A model generated the notes under the pieces. It was given only the letters and a program-made list of their open reading frames with translations. It ran no database searches and was not told the origin of the DNA. Shown here in pieces: positions 33,488 through 45,262 of a stretch of 64,000 nt of DNA. Every line of letters starts with the position of its first letter. Position 1 is the stretch's first letter. Position numbers and translations under genes: made by a program. The stretch spans positions 731,140,300 through 731,204,299 of the forward strand of contig CM062812.1 of the NCBI GenBank assembly GCA_031772625.1, in the 5' to 3' direction. This DNA comes from Pinus tabuliformis. Taxonomy: Eukaryota > Streptophyta > Pinopsida > Pinales > Pinaceae.

Positions 33488-34102
33488 ATCCAAAGCATCA
33501 ACACTTTTTGTTGGTTCTTTTATCACATCTGAGAACCTCAAAAAGTGTAATATTACAGGGCCATCAAAGTGTGTTCTATGTTGCAATGATGAGAAAACTA
33601 TTCGGCATCTATTTTTGTATTACCCCTTTACAACGGGGACTTGGTAATTTTCCCTTAGTGCCATCATAAACATTCTATCCATCCCCCGCTCTTTGGAAGA
33701 CTTGACGGTTGACTGGAGGGAGGCGATATCCCTAGTTCTGGAAATCGTCTTCGGAGTAGATAATATGCTTCATGAATTTACTAAATTTTCTTGGTTGCTC
33801 GATTTGTATTACTCGAAATAAAATCATTTTTATAAATGAATCCTCCACTCTCTTACGAGTGGTGAGCAAATCCAATTAAATTCTTTCTGAGGCCATCTCC
33901 ACTGTAGGTTTTAAACACAATGGGGTCAATATTTTCAACACAAAGGAACGGGAGCAGATTAAAAAAAATATTGTCTATCAACCTCCCACAAAGCAACTAT
34001 TTCATTTTCGCTTCAGCAGGACACTCTGCATTCATCTAAATCGAGGGGACTTTAAGATATCGAGGAAGGGTGATTCCAACTTCCAGTTTTTCATCAATGG
34101 AG
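33382..34102 (+). pseudogene. LINE ORF2 remnant, left part (zinc-binding region to RNase H start)
   Basis: About 33,560-33,640 reads KCVLCCNDEKTIRHLFLYY, the zinc-binding motif after RT in plant LINE ORF2 (C-x2-C then H-LF; the last Cys is replaced). Broken frames continue to FQFFING at 34,081-34,102, the first strand of RNase H. The gypsy element at 34,103 interrupts it exactly there and the frame resumes after 44,438. The catalytic Asp of RNase H reads Asn (FFING). Orientation is opposite to the 10-13.5 kb LINE. Confidence 0.75.
34098..34102. repeat. 5-bp target duplication (left), TGGAG
   Basis: TGGAG directly before the 5' LTR. The identical TGGAG follows the 3' LTR at 44,439-44,443, which proves the element ends and shows this copy inserted as a unit. 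Confidence 0.95.
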
Positions 34103-36834
34103 TGTAATGCTCCTCGTGAAGTGATAATGTTGGGTAAAATAGTAAATTTAACTGTGAGCTAAAACTCTGTTTGATAAGTATAAAAACTCTGTTGTTAGTG
34201 TTGTTAATTATTATGATAATTAATTGTGTCATCACTATTTAATTTGAGTGTATGATTAATTGTGGTTAATAACTGTTGAGGTAGTTAAATAAAAAAAACC
34301 TAACTACCTTCATGAGACAGTTGAGACCCCAGGAGGAAAAGGGGAAAAATGCCAAGTCTGGTTAGGATCAGATGGCAGGAATGGGGAGATGCTATGTCTG
34401 GTAGTGACCAGATAGCATGTGTTGGAAGGAAGAGACTTCCTGAATCCGCTACGTCTGGTTAGGATCAGATAGCGAGACCTGGCATAGCCAGAGGGATTGC
34501 AGACAAGAAGATCTGCAGAAGTGCTTGGGGGTGGAAGATCGAGGAGGATCTTCCTACGGACGGGAGGTTGACAAGCATTACGAACAGGTTTGCTGCTAAA
34601 CAGGTATGGCTTGCTAAGCATTTTATCTGTGGAATCCTTTTATGGTATTTTATAGGCAAATAAAGATAATGGGAAAAGAATCTAATCATTTCTTTTTAGA
34701 AATCTAGTCTCTGCGCAACCGGCAGAGACGGAATCTGGACCCTTCAATCAAAGAACAGAAGCAAAAAGAAAACATATCGAACTGAAATCTCTGTGAAATG
34801 TTAAACAGAAAAGAATACTGTTAAAACCCTTCTCTGTAACCAGTTGGGAATGAAAACGAAAAGAAATTTAACACTGGGCGGAGGTAATGGGTTCATATTC
34901 CGAATCGAGAACAACATTAAAACAACCGAAAACTACCCAAACCTCTTACCAAGGAGAATCGCAGGCCGAACGAATCGTCGGCGGAACCATGCACGAGCTT
35001 CGTAGCAACAACATTCAATAGCATTTATATAACTGAAACATTTGGCAGAATATACATATGTATGCAGGATGAAACATAACACAGTCGGACACATCCCTGT
35101 CACCGTGGATCGAAAGAAGAACCATTAACATTATGCATGCAAAACAGTTATTAACAGATTGTCCCGACTCCAAAAGAATCGCCGTGGCTGAGCTTAAGTA
35201 TGTGCTTAGCCAGCAGGGGCTTCTAATGTCCGAACCATTAATATAGAAGAACTAACCATAAAAACGAATTTACACTGGAAAAGAAACGATTAGAGACTAG
35301 TATTCAAGCCCGTGTTCACAGTAAAGCTACAGAGAAGGCGAGTATGCCAGAAAGCATCATAATACAGAACTAGAGTCATACAAAGATTCCCATGTCACAG
35401 TAACAATTTCTTAACCAAGATTAAACTGAGAAATAGTATTATATAAACCAAAAACATTGTTCAACAAGAAGTATTGTCTGCGCTCAGGAGCGTTAGATCA
35501 TATAATGAAAGACAAGTTATACAATTTAAGCTCGGCGTACAGCGCCTCTTAGCGGTGGTTCCCGCCTGAGTGTGGGCGGGAAAACCAGACATAATACAAC
35601 CACCAAATATGAGAATGAGACATAGAAATTCCCAAGCGAGGAAACCCCTTGAGTATGGCGGAGGGACTCCAAATACAAGAGCAGACCCCGACATTCCTGT
35701 TCAGACGAACAGTTGTTCAGCCATTACCTTGGGAAAAGCCAAACAGGTCTATGGTAAACGCATAGCTCTTACCTGGATTTGGGATGGCAGAGAAGCGGAG
35801 AAGACTCCCAACATCGCTGGTTAGCCATCGAGCCATCCTCCTGAGAACAACAACCAAACCATAAACTGAGAGCTCTAAATAAAAACGCTGAGAGAAAACG
35901 TAAACGAGCTAGCAGAGACTGTAACCTTAACCGAGTTGCGGAAGCTCATGCACCTGTGCAAAACACAAGCAGGAAAGAGAGAAGCGGGACCTGAATAAGA
36001 AGAATTAATACCTGAATCCGTGAAGGATGGCAGAGACATTCTGCTGTGCACCAGATCACTTGGAGACGGAAGGTTCAGGGTAAGGCAGAGCGCCACAACG
36101 CTGTAAGTGACAGACGGTCGTTCAATATTGAAAACAAGAAACAAGCCGAAAGAGTGAATCACCTCATAAATACTTCAACAGCTTTCTCTGCCTCGTGGCT
36201 CAACAACAGCCCTGGATCTGGGCGAGCTTGTTACCATCGTCCGATCAGCAGGAAAAGAACCGGGAAAAGCAACCGAGATTTGGCAAGTTCGAGATGTCAG
36301 GCCGTATGGCGTTTGGAGCATCAGGCACGCGAAGGCACATGAAGGTCTGTTAGCTAGCCGTTCATCGAGCCAAATGGACGATGCAAAACAAGCCAGCTAG
36401 ATGAGCGCCGGAGCCGGACAGAACCCACGGCTTCAGCTTCCTCGGGGACATAAACCAGCACATAAATATAGTAAATGCCATAAAGAAACATTTAAGAATG
36501 AGTACCATTCATAGCACCCTGTATATACCTTTGAATTGTAATCCACATGTTAGAAATTCACAACATATCAAGAGTTATCCATTGCCTAATCATTATCGAA
36601 TCATGGGTATGGAAAGATGTGTATAGGGAGACATTATTAACCTTTGCATGAGCGGGTAGAAATATACTTATAATACTTGAATGTTTTTATAATAAGTAAA
36701 CTTTGATTGTAATGCTCGGCAACAATAGTATTTATAATTTGTTTGGCTGTGCGAAGAAATTCAATGTGACATATATGCATAATTTTATGGTGGTAAAATA
36801 TAAAAAAAATTTAGATCTGTAATGGTGCGTGACA
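34103..36834 (+). mobile_element. 5' LTR, 2,732 bp
   Basis: Starts TGTAATGCTCC and ends GTGCGTGACA. Near its start, three related units of about 20 bp carry TCTGGTTAGGATCAGAT-like words (about 34,358, 34,398 and 34,453); the middle one is a hairpin TCTGG/CCAGA. Short open frames in both strands (for example 34,310-34,621 minus) recur in both LTRs but have no known domain and are probably chance. A TATA-like GTATATACC lies near 36,523. Confidence 0.95.
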
Positions 36835-36837
36835 AAT

Positions 36838-36849
36838 TGGTATCAGAGC
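36838..36849 (+). promoter_or_regulatory. Primer-binding site, initiator Met-tRNA type
   Basis: TGGTATCAGAGC lies three bases after the 5' LTR, matching the plant initiator Met-tRNA 3' end. The leader from here to the ATG at 36,991 is only about 140 bases. Confidence 0.95.
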
Positions 36850-36990
36850 CCAGGTTACAACTCTGTGACCTCGGGTTAATTTTAATAAAACAGCAATGCA
36901 TAAATAGTATCTTAACAAGCAAGTAAAGAGTATATTGGAATATACAATTACAACTGTTGAATGAGCTAATCTTGTTCAGGTAACAGCGGA

Positions 36991-39900
36991 ATGAGGAGAA
37001 CAAGTAGCGCTCCTCATGGAAATTTGGATCAACCAGATAATGTTGCTCGTCCTCAGGGGAATCCTGAGTTATGGGTACAACTGGGAGCAGAAGGCCGCAA
37101 CACTGATTTGACTATATTGAGGACAGTCCAGGAGCTGAAGGACGAAATGGCCCGTTTGCGTGAGGACAACGCAAGATTAAACATGGAACAAGAGAGGATT
37201 CTGAAAAGTTTATCTGATAAACAACATCAACAGCGGTCTCATCCTAGGCCTGAGCAGACACGAGTAACAGATGAACAAAGCTATCACACTGAACAGGAGG
37301 AAGCAGAGGAAAGGGCGGAGACGCGAGGAGAGAAGTCTGTTAACGCTTCTGAATATCAAACTCCAAAAAGACCGCGGATAGAATTACAAGGGGAGTTTCG
37401 GAAGATTAAACCACCTCATTTCGATGGGGAATCAGAAGAAGCTGCAGAGGCATGGCTAATCAATATGAACAAGTATTTCCAAGTGTACGAGTATGATCAC
37501 CATCTTAAGGCACGACTGGCTATTTTCCAGCTGCAGGCCAAGGCCACATTATGGTGGGAAGAAGTCAAGATGGTGTGGGGGGTGAGTGAGCAAGATGTGA
37601 CTTGGGAGACTTTTCAAAGATATTTTAAGGAAAAATACCTGACAGAACGCTTCTATGATGAAAAAGCACGAGAATTTCATGATCTGCGGCTTGGACAGCA
37701 GACCATAGATGAGTTCATAACTAAATTTACATCCCTGCTTCGCTATGTACCGTACATTCGAGAGGAGAAGGCTAAGGTGCAGCGGTTTGTTAGCAGCCTA
37801 CCCCTGGCAATGCGGGAAAGAATCGAGTTTGATAATCCGAAGACGATGGATGAAGCGATTCGGAAGGCTAGACTATGTTATCAGCAGAGCAAACAAAAAG
37901 GAGAAAATTCTGGGAAGCGCTGGGCAGATAAAAAGAGCAGCAGAATGACTGTAGGAGCTAAGGGAACTCGCAGCAGCTTTCACAAGGGATTCTCGAAAGG
38001 GGCCAGCACTAGAAACCCATCAAGAAGTCAGATCAGATTTAAGCCACCTGCTGAATCTAAATATAGTGAACAGCCGGTTAGAGTGGATAATGAGGGCTCA
38101 GCTAGGCCACCGGTTCAGTGCTGGGGTTGTGGCGGACCCCATTATATTAAAAATTGCCCTCATCGGAAGGAAAGCGATCAGGTGTCCCAGATCTACGAAG
38201 CCTCTACGGTGGGAGATGTGGCTCGGTCCATGCCCAGAATAAATGCAGCACTTGAGGATCGACAAGCTGATTACCAGCCAACAATGATAGAATTTGAAGG
38301 TAAGATCTTTGATCGAACGGTTTCCATTTTAGTAGACCCAGGAGCTACTTTAAGCTATGTAAGTCCCAAAGTCGTGGAAAGTTGTAGTTTGCAAACTATT
38401 AAGTTTAAAAATCCTTGGTTAGTACAGCTTGCCACCGGGGCCAAAAGACGAGTGCTGACTAAGGTCAGCAACTGTCCACTAAGGTTAGCTGGTCAGACAA
38501 TAATAACAGAATTGAATGTACTCCCTCTTGGATCATATGATGTGCTGATAGGAATGGACTGGTTGGAAAAGCGGTGGTCTGTAATAAACTGCAAGACAAA
38601 AACAATCTCTTACCGAGATGAACTGGGAATAGAAAAGGAAATTCAAGGTATCCAAAAACCGGTGCAGATCCGGCCAATTACGGCCTCACAGCTAGCTAAA
38701 AGTGTCCGAAAGAAATGTCAAATATATGCAATACAAGTAGGGTATGCTGGATCTGAAGATAAAGTTGCGACTGTGGAGAATATACCAGTAGTGCAAGATT
38801 TTACAGATGTATTTCAGGAAGAAATACCAGGGCTGCCGCCCAAAAGAGATTTGGACTTCACCATTGAATTGGTACCCGGTGCAGCCCCAGTATCCCGAGC
38901 ATCCTATCGGATGAGTGTGCTGGAATTAACTGAGTTAAAGATGCAGCTGCAAGAGTTGTTGGACAAGAAGTATATCCGTCCCAGTGTATCCCCTTGGGGA
39001 GCCCTTGTGTTGTTTGTTAGGAAAAAGGATGGAACTCTCCGTATGTGCATAGATTATAGACAGCTGAACAAATTGACAGTTAAAAACAAATATCCACTAC
39101 CTCGCATTGATGAACTGTTTGATCAGGTGAAGGGGGCGACAATCTTTTCAAAGATCGACTTGAGGTCGGGCTTTCATCAAATTAGAATTAAGGATGAGGA
39201 CATAGCCAAAACAGCTTTTCGAACTCGTTATGGACACTACGAGTTTGTGGTACTGCCTTTCAGGTTGACCAATGCACCTGCGACATTTATGTGCTTGATG
39301 AACAGTGTATTTCATCAGTACCTAGACAAATTCGTGTTAATCTTTATTGATGATATACTTATATACTCCCGGAATATTAAAGAGCATGAGGAGCATCTCA
39401 GAATAGTGTTACAGACACTACGGGAGCATCAGCTATATGGTAAATTATGCAAATGTGATTTTTATAAAGAACAGATCCAATATTTGGGACATATCATTAC
39501 AAAAGAAGGTATAGTTGTGGACCCCGAAAAGATCAAAACTATAATAGAATGGCCAATACCCAAGGACGTGGCAGATATCAGATCTTTCATGGGGCTGGCT
39601 GGATATTACCGGCGGTTTGTAGAAGGTTTCTCCAGGGTTGCATACCCTATCACCTCTTTGCAAAAGAAGGGCAAGGTATTCAAGTGGACAGCAGATTGTC
39701 AACGGAGCTTTGAACAGCTCAAAAACCTGCTCACCACCGCACCTGTGCTGAGTGTTGCAGATCCAGAAAAGGAGTATGTAGTTTGCACAGATGCAAGTAA
39801 AGAGGGCGTAGGTGGGGTGTTAATGCAGGAAGGTAAAGTGATCGCGTACGAATCCAGAAAGTTAAAGGAACATGAGCAGAAGTATTCTGCCTATGATCTG

Positions 39901-41424
39901 GAATTAACCGCGGTAGTTCATGCGCTGAAAATGTGGCGCCATTATTTAGTGGGAAGAAAATTCTTGCTGATGACCGATCACCATAGTTTGACTAGCTACT
40001 TTAGTCAACCAACCTTAAACGCTAGACAAGCTAGGTGGGTGGACTTTTTGGGAAATTTCGATTTTGAAATTAAGCACTTGAAAGGAAAAGAGAACAGGGT
40101 AGCTGATGCACTGAGCCGAAAAGTGCATTGCATTTATGAAATTGGTATTAGTGAAGGACGGTCCACCCTTGACAAAGAAATTGAAGAGGCTGCTGCACAA
40201 GATCGAATTTACCTACAAAAGAAGCAGCTGGTGCAGGATTTAAATACCCACATAATACAACAAGGGTACAATTTGAATGCAGCCGGAATTCTGTGTTACC
40301 AGAAAAGAATTTATGTACCCAATCAGAGCGGTATTAAAGAAAAGATTCTGGATGAATATCATAAAAGCCCTTATGCGGGACATCCGGGCTACCAAAAATT
40401 AATCACCTCGCTTCGGAAGGAGTACCATTGGCCAGGCATGAAAAGGGATGTGGTAGAATATCTGGCGCGATGCTTAGAATGTCAACAGGTTAAGGCTGAA
40501 CATCAACACCCTGCGGGTTTACTACAGCCATTACCCATACCAGAATGGAAGTGGGAGACTATTACCATGGACTTTATTACGGGATTGCCAAAATCCAAAA
40601 AGAACAATGACTCTATAATGGTTGTAGTAGACAAACTCAGTAAGTCAGCTCACTTCATACCGGTTCAATCTACATATCGTGCGGCTCAAATCGCAAATGT
40701 TTTCATGCAGAACATATTTAAACTTCATGGGCTGCCAAAAACAATAATATCCGATCGCGATGTTAAATTCACATCAGCTTTTTGGAGGACCTTGTTTGAA
40801 GGTCTGGGGACTCAATTGAATTTCAGCACCGCTTATCATCCGCAGACTGACGGGCAGACTGAGCGGGTGAATCAAGTGGTGGAAGACATGCTGAGGTCTT
40901 ATGTGATGCAACAACCTACCCGATGGGAGGAGTACTTACACCTTGTAGAGTTTGCTTATAACAATGGATATCATGCATCCTTGCGGATGAGTCCATTCGA
41001 AGTGCTTTACGGCCGAAGATGTCGTACGCCATCCAGTTGGGGTGGACCGGAGGACAAACTCTTGCTGGGTCCTGAAATGTTGGAAGAGATGGAAGTCATG
41101 GTCAAGAGGGTCCGGGCTAATTTAAAAATAGCTCAGGACAGACAAAAAAATTTTGCAGATCGGAAAAGAACATTTAAAGAATATCAGGTGGGTGAGCATG
41201 TATATGTCAGAATCCGAGCAAGGAGAAGTACTCTCCAATGGAATGCTTGTGCCAAATTGGCACCTCGCTTCTGTGGGCCCTTCCAGATTTTAGCACGAGT
41301 GGGGCCGGTAGCTTATCAGCTAGCCCTACCCAGCCATATCCGGGTCCATAATGTCTTCCATGTATCAGTTTTAAAGAAATATGTTTATGACCCTAGGCAC
41401 ATAATAAGTTGGCAGGACATTCAG
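36991..41424 (+). CDS. Gag-pol polyprotein, exon 1 (Tekay/Del-like chromovirus)
   Basis: Open for 1,478 codons to the predicted splice donor. Approximate residues: coiled coil (45-80), Gag (140-300), zinc knuckle [15 protein letters not shown] (about 377), aspartic protease [11 protein letters not shown] (about 449), reverse transcriptase (640-830, FIDDILIYS near 788), RNase H ([12 protein letters not shown] near 932), integrase zinc finger [11 protein letters not shown]...CLECQQ (about 1,125-1,168), integrase core MDFITGLP (about 1,193) with SDRDVKFT and the later glutamate of DGQTERVN, then the C-terminal integrase domain to ISWQDIQ. The protease motif has Pro where Ser or Thr is standard, and the RT motif PFRLTNAP has Arg for Gly; both could cripple it. 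Without splicing it would end at TAA 41,443. Confidence 0.95.
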
Positions 41425-41501
41425 GTAAGAAAAGGCTGTAAATAAACGTAAACCAAAATGGAATGTTAGAAAGCAGCTAATCTGAATATTATGTGTTTCA
41501 G
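41425..41501 (+). other. Predicted 77-nt phase-0 intron in pol
   Basis: Donor CAG/GTAAGA at 41,425 and acceptor TGTGTTTCAG ending at 41,501 fit plant consensus. A CTAAT branch-point candidate lies near 41,477, and the segment is A/T-rich and contains in-frame stops. Removal falls on codon boundaries at both sides, joining WQDIQ to VEPEGEF without shifting frame. Related chromoviruses, as I recall them, have IQVEPEG contiguous at this point, which supports splicing. Confidence 0.8.
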
Positions 41502-41729
41502 GTGGAACCGGAAGGAGAGTTCATGGTCGAGCCAGTGAACATACTAGATCGGAGAAGAGTCGAGCTGCGGAAAAGGGTCATCAACCAGGTTAAAGTGCAA
41601 TGGCAGCACTTTGGGCCTGATGAGGCCACCTGGGAGGATGAGCAGAGTATGAAAGAAGCTTATCCCAGACTGTTTTTGGATGAACAGCAACATCGGGACG
41701 ATGTTGAACTTCAGGAGGGGGAGATGTAA
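41502..41729 (+). CDS. Gag-pol exon 2: chromodomain
   Basis: 75 codons reading VEPEGEFMVEPVNILDRR, then INQVKVQWQHFGPDEATWED and a C-terminal tail ending at TAA 41,727. The V-x-V-x-W...D-E-A-T-W-E pattern is the chromodomain at the end of chromovirus integrases, which is thought to steer insertion to particular chromatin. It shares its last bases with the 3' LTR start at 41,725. An unspliced ATG at 41,493 exists but lies inside the intron and is unlikely to be used. Confidence 0.88.
   Translation: MEPEGEFMVEPVNILDRRRVELRKRVINQVKVQWQHFGPDEATWEDEQSMKEAYPRLFLDEQQHRDDVELQEGEM
41712..41724 (+). promoter_or_regulatory. Polypurine tract
   Basis: AGGAGGGGGAGA-type run directly against the 3' LTR at 41,725; it also encodes the last residues of the polyprotein. 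Confidence 0.9.
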
Positions 41730-44438
41730 TGCTCCTCGTGAAGTGATAATGTTGGGTAAAATAGTAAATTTAACTGTGAGCTAAAACTCTGTTTGATAAG
41801 TATAAAAACTCTGTTGTTAGTGTTGTTAATTATTATGATAATTAATTGTGTCATCACTATTTAATTTGAGTGTATGATTAATTGTGGTTAATAACTGTTG
41901 AGGTAGTTAAATAAAAAAAACCTAACTACCTTCATGAGACAGTTGAGACCCCAGGAGGAAAAGGGGAAAAATGCCAAGTCTGGTTAGGATCAGATGGCAG
42001 GAATGGGGAGATGCTATGTCTGGTAGTGACCAGATAGCATGTGTTGGAAGGAAGAGACTTCCTGAATCCGCTACGTCTGGTTAGGATCAGATAGCGAGAC
42101 CTGGCATAGCCAGAGGGTTCGCAGACAAGAAGATCTGCAGAAGTGCTTGGGGGTGGAAGATCGAGGAGGATCTTCCTACGGACGGGAGGTTGACAAGCAT
42201 TACGAACAGGTTTGCTGCTAAACAGGTATGGCTTGCTAAGCATTTTATCTGTGGAATCCTTTTATGGTCTTTTATAGGCAAGTAAAGATAATGGGAAAAC
42301 AATCTAATCATTTCTTTTTAGAAATCTAGTCTCTGCGCAACCGGCAGAGACGGAATCTGGACCTTTCAATCAAAGAACAGAAGCAAAAAGAAAACATATC
42401 GAACTGAAATCTCTGTGAAATGTTAAACAGAAAAGAATACTGTTAAAACCCTTCTCTGTAACCAGTTGGGAATGAAAACGAAAAGAAATTTAACACTGTG
42501 CGGAGGTAATGGGTTCATATTCCGAATCGAGAACAGCATTAAAACAACCGAAAACTACCCAAACCTCTTACCAAGGAGAATCGCAGGCCGAACGAATCGT
42601 CGGCGGAACCATGCACGAGCTTCGTAGCAACAACATTCAATAGCATTTATATAACTGAAACATTTGGCAGAATATACATATGTATGCAGGATGAAACATA
42701 ACACAGTCGGACACATCCCTGTCACCATGGATCGAAAGAAGAACCATTAACATTATGCATGCAAAATAGTTATTAACAGATTGTCCCGGCTCCAAAAGAA
42801 TCGCCGTGGCTGAGCTTAAGTATGTGCTTAGCCAGCAGGGGCTTCTAATGTCCGAACCATTAATATAGAAGAACTAACCATAAAAACGAATTTACACTGG
42901 AAAAGAAACGATTAGAGACTAGTATTCAAGCCCGTGTTCACAGTAAAGCTACAGAGAAGGCGAGTACGCCAGAAAGCATCATAATACAGAACTAGAGTCA
43001 TACAAAGATTCCCATGTCACAGTAACAATTTCTTAACCAAGATTAAACTGAGAAATAGTATTATATAAACCAAAAACATTGTTCAACAAGAAGTATTGTC
43101 TGCGCTCAGAGCGTTAGATCATATAATGAAAGACAAGTTATACAATTTAAGCTCGGTGTACAGCGCCTCTTAGCGGTGGTTCCCGCCTGAGTGTGGGCGG
43201 GAAAACCAGACATAATACAACCACCAAATATGAGAATGAGACATAGAAATTCCCAAGCGAGGAAACCCCTTGAGTATGGCGGAGGGACTCCAAATACAAG
43301 AGCAGACCCCGACATTCCTGTTCAGACGAACAGCTGTTCAGCCATTACCTTGGGAAAAGCCAAACAGGTCTATGGTAAACGCATAGCTCTTACCTGGATT
43401 TGGGATGGCAGAGAAGCGGAGAAGACTCCCAACATCGCTGGTTAGCCATCGAGCCATCCTCCTGAGAACAACAACCAAACCATAAACTGAGAAACTCTAA
43501 ATAAAAATGCTAAGAGGAAACGTAAACGAGCTAGCAGAGACTGTAACCTTAACCGAGTTGTGCAAAACACAAGCAGGAAAGAGAGAAGCGGGACCTGAAT
43601 AAGAAGAAATAATACCTGAATCCGTGAAGGATGGTAGAGACATTCTGCTGTGCACCAGATCACTTGGAGACGGAAGGTTCAGGGTAAGGCAGAGCGCCAC
43701 AACGCTGTAAGTGACAGACGGTCGTTCAATATTGAAAACAAGAAACAAGCCGAAAGAGTGAATCACCTCATAAATACTTCAACAACTTTCTCTGCCTCGT
43801 GGCTCAACAACAGCCCTGGATCTGGGCGAGCTTGTTACCATCGTCCGATCAGCAGGAAAAGAACCGGGAAAAGCAACCGAGATTTGGCAAGTTCGAGATG
43901 TCAGGCCGTATGGCGTTTGGAGCATCAGGCACGCGAAGGCACATGAAGGTCTGTTAGCTAGCCGTTCATCGAGCAAAATGGACGATGCAAAACAAGCCAG
44001 CTAGATGAGCGCCGGAGCCGGACAGAACCCACGGCTTCAGCTTCCTCGGGGACATAAACCAGCACATAAATATAGTAAATGCCATAAAGAAACATTTAAG
44101 AATGAGTACCGTTCATAGCACCCTGTATATACCTTTGAATTGTAATCCGCATGTTAGAAATTCACAACATATCAAGAGTTATCCATTGCCTAATCGTTAT
44201 CGAATCATGGGTATGGAAAGATGTGTATAGGGAGACATTATTAACCTTTGCATGAGCGGGTAGAAATATACTTATAATACTTGAATGTTTTTATAATAAG
44301 TAAACTTTGATTGTAATGCTCGGCAACAATAGTATTTATAATTTGTTTGGCTGTGCGAAGAAATTCAATGTGACATATATGCATAATTTTATGGTGGTAA
44401 AATATAAAAAAAAATTAGATCTGTAATGGTGCGTGACA
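41725..44438 (+). mobile_element. 3' LTR, 2,714 bp
   Basis: Starts TGTAATGCTCC and ends GTGCGTGACA, followed by TGGAG. Compared with the 5' LTR it lacks an 18-bp segment at the position equivalent to 35,937-35,954 and has around 30 single-base differences by eye, many of them C/T or G/A. Confidence 0.95.
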
Positions 44439-45262
44439 TGGAGCTTCTAGAGGAAAACCTTGGGAGGAAGGAGTGGGATGGGTCTTGTTTGGCCCTAAGG
44501 AACAATGGTATTGCAGTATGCGCGGGGAATCTTAAAAGCAAAAAAAAATCATGCTGAGTTTGTTGATCTTTACAAAGCATTGGAGCTTACCTCTGATCAT
44601 GGAAGTAAGTATGTCACTATATTTGGGGACTCCTTATTGGTAATTTGACTATTCTAAGTGAAGAAGACCATCAATTTCATATCTCCCCCATTTATACACA
44701 AGTTCTAGGCATCATTGACAAAATTTGACCAATTAAAATTCTATCACATTTATAGAAATGTGAATTCAAATGTTGATGAATTAGCGAAAACAGGGGCCTA
44801 TTTGACTCAAGATATGCTAGAAATTAACGCAAAATTATTCCCCTCCAGTTCCATAAATAAACTTCAATGATTATATTACAGGGATTCATGCTAGAATTAA
44901 GGAAATTCAAGAGGTTAACAATGCCTCAAAGCTTATGGAAAATATTTTGGATTCTACACAGGGCTTGGTCTCCACAATCAAGAGAAAGATAATTTAATCG
45001 AGTGACATTGATGTTTGTTCCAATCCTTTGTGGAATAAAAACTATCGGAACACCATGCATATATGGAGCCCATGTTGGACAAACTCAGAGAGGAGGTTAG
45101 ACACCTTAACACGCGGGTGGTGGTTTTGGAAATTTCAAATGCTCGTGATAAAAAAGATGTTGAGGAATGTAGCACTGCTGGGATTTATTTTCGGCACAGA
45201 AGGACTCGTCGTGCATGTGGTATTGAAGAAATTGAATGTGACCCACGAATATTTTTCCTCCT
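44439..45262 (+). pseudogene. LINE ORF2 remnant, right part (RNase H)
   Basis: After the TGGAG duplicate the frame reads GASRGKPWEEGVGWVLFGPK, completing the first RNase H strand begun at 34,081-34,102. A stop lies near 44,531, then GDSLLVI and a segment near 44,745-44,800 (RNVNSNVDELAKTGAYL) match the C-terminal RNase H helix with its N-x-x-V/A-D-x-L-A pattern. The open part at 45,028-45,314 is charged and not recognised. Confidence 0.75.

Larger units (their letters stand above)
34103..44438 (+). mobile_element. Ty3/gypsy chromovirus with 2.7-kb LTRs, near-intact, 10.3 kb
   Basis: Two LTRs of 2,732 and 2,714 bp, an initiator-Met primer site, an open gag-pol of 1,478 codons, a second short coding exon with a chromodomain, a polypurine tract and a perfect 5-bp target duplication. 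By eye the LTRs differ at about 30 positions plus an 18-bp gap, near 1%. Large LTRs, the zinc knuckle, FIDDILIYS and the C-terminal chromodomain suit the Tekay/Del lineage of chromoviruses (assignment from motif memory). It inserted into the RNase H region of a LINE. Confidence 0.95.

Noticed and set aside
34310-34621. Minus-strand ORF of 103 codons repeated in both 2.7-kb LTRs (also 41,932-42,243)
   Set aside because: It recurs only because the LTRs are duplicates; it has no domain and overlaps the hairpin-like units. A chance frame is more likely than a gene.
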